Assembly (NCBI RefSeq): GCF_026914265.1
Contig: NC_069130.1
Location: 4,238,001-4,302,000 of the forward strand
DNA from: Mya arenaria
Taxonomy: Eukaryota; Mollusca; Bivalvia; Myida; Myidae
Reading direction: 5' to 3'
DNA length: 64,000 nucleotides
In this document: positions 60,166-64,000 of the stretch, piece by piece
How the letters are laid out: the number at the start of each line of letters is the position of its first letter
Numbering within the stretch: the stretch's first letter is position 1
Program-made: the position numbers and the translations under genes
Notes under the pieces: model-generated
The model's database searches: none
What the model was told of the DNA's origin: nothing
Seen by the model: only the letters and a program-made list of their open reading frames with translations

Positions 60166-62639
60166 CCAAGTGAAATTACAGTCTAAGAGAGGTCAGTCTG
60201 TATGCAGAGAATACATTTGGCTTATCAGATTACTCTCCCTTGCCTTTGTAAAAGAAGCGGGAACCTGAAGCTTGATTGATTTTCTTGCACAGTTGAATTA
60301 TACAGACCCGTGGTTTAACTTTGTTTTAGGAAACTTGATCATTACACTTGGACTCTAATATACTGATGGATAGTTTTGATTTGATTTTTTTGTCTTTAGT
60401 GTTTGTCTTGGTATAACAACGTATTGGAATAATCATTATTTTATTCAGCTGCACTTTGTTATGTATGCAAACGATTTAAGCATATGCTGTATTTAAATCG
60501 AAATGGTAGTTCCATGACATTCTTTTTGCCTCTTTTTATATACATATATATAATATGAGTTTGGTTACAGTTGGTAACATGCATGGATAAAAGAAGTCAC
60601 CATGGGAGTACGAGGGGGTAGGAGTGTTTGATTCCACAAATCAATAAGTTTCAGGTCGATGTTTTGTTTTAGGATGTACTGTGTTGTTGTTGTTGTTGCT
60701 GTTGTTGTAATCATTTGTATTATATATGTGATTTATATGTTTAGCCATTTAATTTAATCTGCCACTGCACACGATTAAATCATATAGGATATTAGACGGT
60801 TTACGATTAAGGACAGCTAAACTTATAAACATGTTATTATTCATTATCTTATGATTGTTTATATTAATATTTTCAGGACGCTCCGATATTATGTTAACCT
60901 TGGTAAATGTTGGAGGATTGAATATAGAGATAGTGAAGAACAGTGTTTTTGTTGTTTGAATTATTAAACTGCTATATATGGTAACCTGGGCATATTTTTG
61001 ACCCACTCTCGCATAGGACTTATTCTAATTTTAAACCTGGAATAACCGTAGAAAGCAACAGTTATAAACACATGGTTTAATGGAGGATACCGCTCACAAC
61101 ACTTATAAAATTAGTCAACATGCATTTGTTTTTCGTTATTATCTAAATCCTATTTCCATGATAGTACAAGTAAATTAATAAACATATTCAGTTTCCTGTC
61201 CATCCGATTTACCGTTGAGTTGGTCAGACTGGAGTTCTATTGTTTTGATAAAAAGAATTGGCGAAATGTAATGAGCAAAAGAGTCATCTCGACCACGTTT
61301 CAACGACTAGGGTAAAAGCAGACATCAAATTAATTAAATCAGAAAATCCTTCTTTTATTAAAACAAATCATTCATTACAAATAAAATACATTGAACCGTT
61401 ATGTTTGCCATTTTGTATAATTTATTATTTATTATTATTTATTATAAGGTAAGTATTATGTTCAGCAAAATACAGGTTAATTGTCATTATACTAAGAGAG
61501 TAAATATTCATTATTAACATAAAGTATGACTAGAAACCGTAAAAATGGTAAGAATCAGAGGACGTTTAGATTTTAATTGTTTGTGATATCTGAAACGGTG
61601 TGAATTGTCTCACCATCGGTTGAATTAAAAGGAGTTCTGAGCACAGCAAACATAATGTGATAACTATCAAAATTGAAAAACATCAATAAGAAAACACAGC
61701 ATACCTTAATTTCAACACACAGTCCATTAAAATCATAGCAATTTAAATTATGAACTTTAAGTTGTTTTTCAAAAGTTGTTCTAAGTGTTTTTTGCTACTT
61801 GATTTTTTAGGAGGAAGTATTAAGAAACAATGCAGTATTTGTGTTCGAATATGTTTTGTTTGTCGCTTATGACATCTTCAAAGTACTTATTCTTGGCATA
61901 TCTCCATAAAAGAAAAAAAAGACATATTCTTAATCAGAATGTCGGTCTTTTTTATGTTCAAATAAATGAACCTGCAAAATATATATTTGTAAATATTGAA
62001 ATAAATCGATTGATAAATTTGAAGACATTTAAATAAAAGTTTTCTGCACAAATTAAGAATGCATTCATGATCTATTTTTTCCTATTATAAAAACATAAAT
62101 CCACTAATAGGTAATATTCGTTTTAATTTTCGTTATGATGGAACTATAATGCAGATACGACAGATATTGGTGACGGTGTTTGATCAGTTTCTTATCCAAC
62201 TTTTCTTGAAAAAATCATTCGAAATACCTAGCTATCTTCTCCATACCGAGCGTATATTTATCTAACATTTTTATATCATAGTCCGAATATCAGGCAGTTT
62301 AAGTTAAGACATTCTTTGGACGGATTCGTTGTACTCCGCGTCTGGATGATCACTGTCCAGACAATGTCTGGAAACCTATACATCTAAAAATCATAATCAC
62401 ATTCTTATGGATGAATCATACAGTGTATGTAAACATGAGACAAACACGGAAAACAACATGACTTAAGCTTCAATGAATGAAGTCATCAACCAGGTGTTAT
62501 AGTCTGAACACCAGGAAGTACTAGCACAAAACACCAATTTGGAGGATGACCTAATGCAAATTATGTAAATGAGAAAAATGACATTAAATTAAAACTTACC
62601 AAATTATTCAATATATAAACAAATCAAACCAAACAATGG
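60166..62639. other. intergenic, nothing recognised
   Basis: AT-rich DNA with a short GTTGTTGTTGCTGTTGTTGT tract at about 60,685. No gene or element identified. Confidence 0.4.
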
Positions 62640-62784
62640 GCCGATTGTTTAGAACCTTTTTAAAGTTAACATATAGGGCATCGTTGTTGGCTTTTAAACA
62701 TGAACTGTTTGATGATGTACTATATTAACAAATAAACAGTTACCTCAAATATTGTTAACTTTAACAAAGTTCTAAACAATCGAC
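62640..62784. mobile_element. short fold-back MITE
   Basis: Left arm CCGATTGTTTAGAACC and TTTAAAGTTAACATA; right arm TATTGTTAACTTTAAC and AAGTTCTAAACAATCGAC. The arms pair over about 34 bp, separated by about 75 bp. No clear target duplication. The element is 145 bp with no coding capacity. Confidence 0.8.
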
Positions 62785-64000
62785 TAAATATATATATAAA
62801 ATCATTCGAAATACTGGTTATATAGAATTGTACAAGAAATATTGCTACTAAATATAACCTAGGTCATGACAAAATATTCTTTAGTTTCTTAGGCACATTC
62901 TTTAAAAACATGGCATATGTTATTAGCTTGCTAGTTATACACCTAAGCGAATCCGTCATCTTTTCTCTATTTGGTTTAGTGATTTGAGATTTTTTTCTGT
63001 TAAAAGTTGTTTATAGAAAGTTTAGTTCGCTCTAGTATTGACATTTATGTTGCTAGTATGTACTTACAATTTTTTGTCGCATAACTATTTATTTTATCCC
63101 AAAACCAAAGTGTATGTATACTAAAAATCAAATTTAGTTGTCTACAACTGTGTGTACACTTTCCCACTTACACTTTATTACTTCCGCTTTACCTGTTGAC
63201 TGATGATTTATTGAAATAATGTATTGTTAATTGAATTTGAAGAAAACTGTACATAATATAATGTTGACCGCTAAGTTGATTGATTCCATTAATAATAATA
63301 TGATAAACAAATCAAACAAGAAAATTCAACAGCGAATTCAATTTAAAATAAAACACAGCACAGCACAGCACAGCAAAAACACAACACAGCCCCCGGCAAG
63401 CGAGATGTTAACACCTTTTTGTTATACGTATTATAATTATAATAATTTTCTTTTTATATACCCCATATTGCCGTTTCTTGCGTATAATATCACGTAACAA
63501 ATCAAGGATTATAAGTGTTTTTTAAGTATCCAACATGAATGATTCAACACAATTGGCCCAGGGCAATGACGCAATGACCCCATATCTTTCCGTATTGGGT
63601 CACTAACCTTTATCTCGTTCCATAATGGCCTCCCGATACCGATGAATAAATGAAACATTACCAACAAGTGTTGACGTCTTCATCAATGTAAACAGGCTGT
63701 CATCGTGATGAATACGTCTCGAATTTAGTAGGTGACCCGATATGAGATATACGGGGCGCATGAACCATATTCGGTCACAATCTTCGCTCTCTCCCAACCT
63801 GGTTTATATCGTGTCACCTAACAAACAGTTATATACTTATAACAGTTTTGAAAAACATGAGGATACATGCAAAACAATGATGTATTTTCTAAGAATTAAT
63901 TCAAGGTAAACCTATACGTACAGTCATTTCAAACATAAATTGTTTGCCGGTTTAGACAGATTTACATCAATTCGATTTTGCAGTCGTGTTACAACTTTAT
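62785..64000. other. intergenic to window end, no gene recognised
   Basis: AT-rich DNA with a short CACAG microsatellite (63,355-63,376) and an imperfect hairpin (TGACCCCATATC..GTATTGGGTCA, 63,576-63,602). A 64-codon minus-strand open stretch at 63,603-63,797 ends at a donor-like GTTAGT and could be an exon, but its product is not recognised. Confidence 0.35.

Noticed and set aside
63603..63797. Possible minus-strand exon ending at a GTTAGT donor
   Set aside because: The product is unrecognised and no partner exon or acceptor could be found in the window, so it is noted but not called.

Overview
The window is eukaryotic nuclear DNA. It is AT-rich and intron-dense, with GT..AG introns and many lineage-type repeats. 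The dispersed repeats (arrays carrying AGGTCAAGGTCACAGTGACC, the TTTTTAGCTCGACTATTCG family, short inverted-repeat elements) and the invertebrate-style TNF receptors with death domains fit a marine bivalve mollusc, probably a heterodont. The species is an inference; I cannot name it.

Region 1 (1-17.5 kb, + strand): the 3' part of XRN1, the cytoplasmic 5'-3' exoribonuclease. I can chain 19 coding exons (460-17067, 1,074 codons plus stop) with consistent reading phase. They run from the middle domains through the XRN1 SH3-like domain to a long Gln/Gly/Arg-rich tail with a dsRBD-like segment. The N-terminal nuclease domain lies left of the window. The introns hold a 37-bp and a 33-bp minisatellite, a 2.3-kb element built of repeats with nuclear-receptor-type palindromes, two other mobile elements, and four decayed copies of neighbouring XRN1 exons.

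Region 2 (17.5-36.2 kb): intergenic DNA with TTAA-flanked MITEs, a pair of diverged duplicated segments (about 19.9-20.6 and 31.7-32.7 kb) and a decayed hAT transposon. Embedded in it are two close paralogues of a TNF-receptor-superfamily gene, one on + (23.2-26.1 kb) and one on - (34.0-36.1 kb). Each has four coding exons: signal peptide plus cysteine-rich repeats, last cysteine-rich repeat, transmembrane segment, and death domain.

Region 3 (36.2-49.9 kb): no intact gene recognised. It contains MITEs, 21-bp and 27-bp minisatellites that create long spurious open frames, a nested transposon, tRNA-like segments, and a decayed XRN1 intron-exon fragment at 40.8 kb.

Region 4 (49.9-64 kb): a third, more divergent TNF-receptor/death-domain gene on + (49.9-53.1 kb) with the same exon plan. 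It is followed by two decayed non-LTR retrotransposons in opposite orientation, a decayed Cys-loop (nicotinic-receptor-like) channel gene on - (59.1-59.7 kb), a decayed XRN1 exon fragment at 60.0 kb, and repeat-poor AT-rich DNA.

Functional picture: one mRNA-decay housekeeping gene next to a small local family of death-domain receptors, presumably for TNF-like ligands. The XRN1 relics inside and beyond the gene show repeated local DNA-level duplication and decay in this neighbourhood. All exon boundaries are read by eye from splice motifs and protein continuity, without transcript support.
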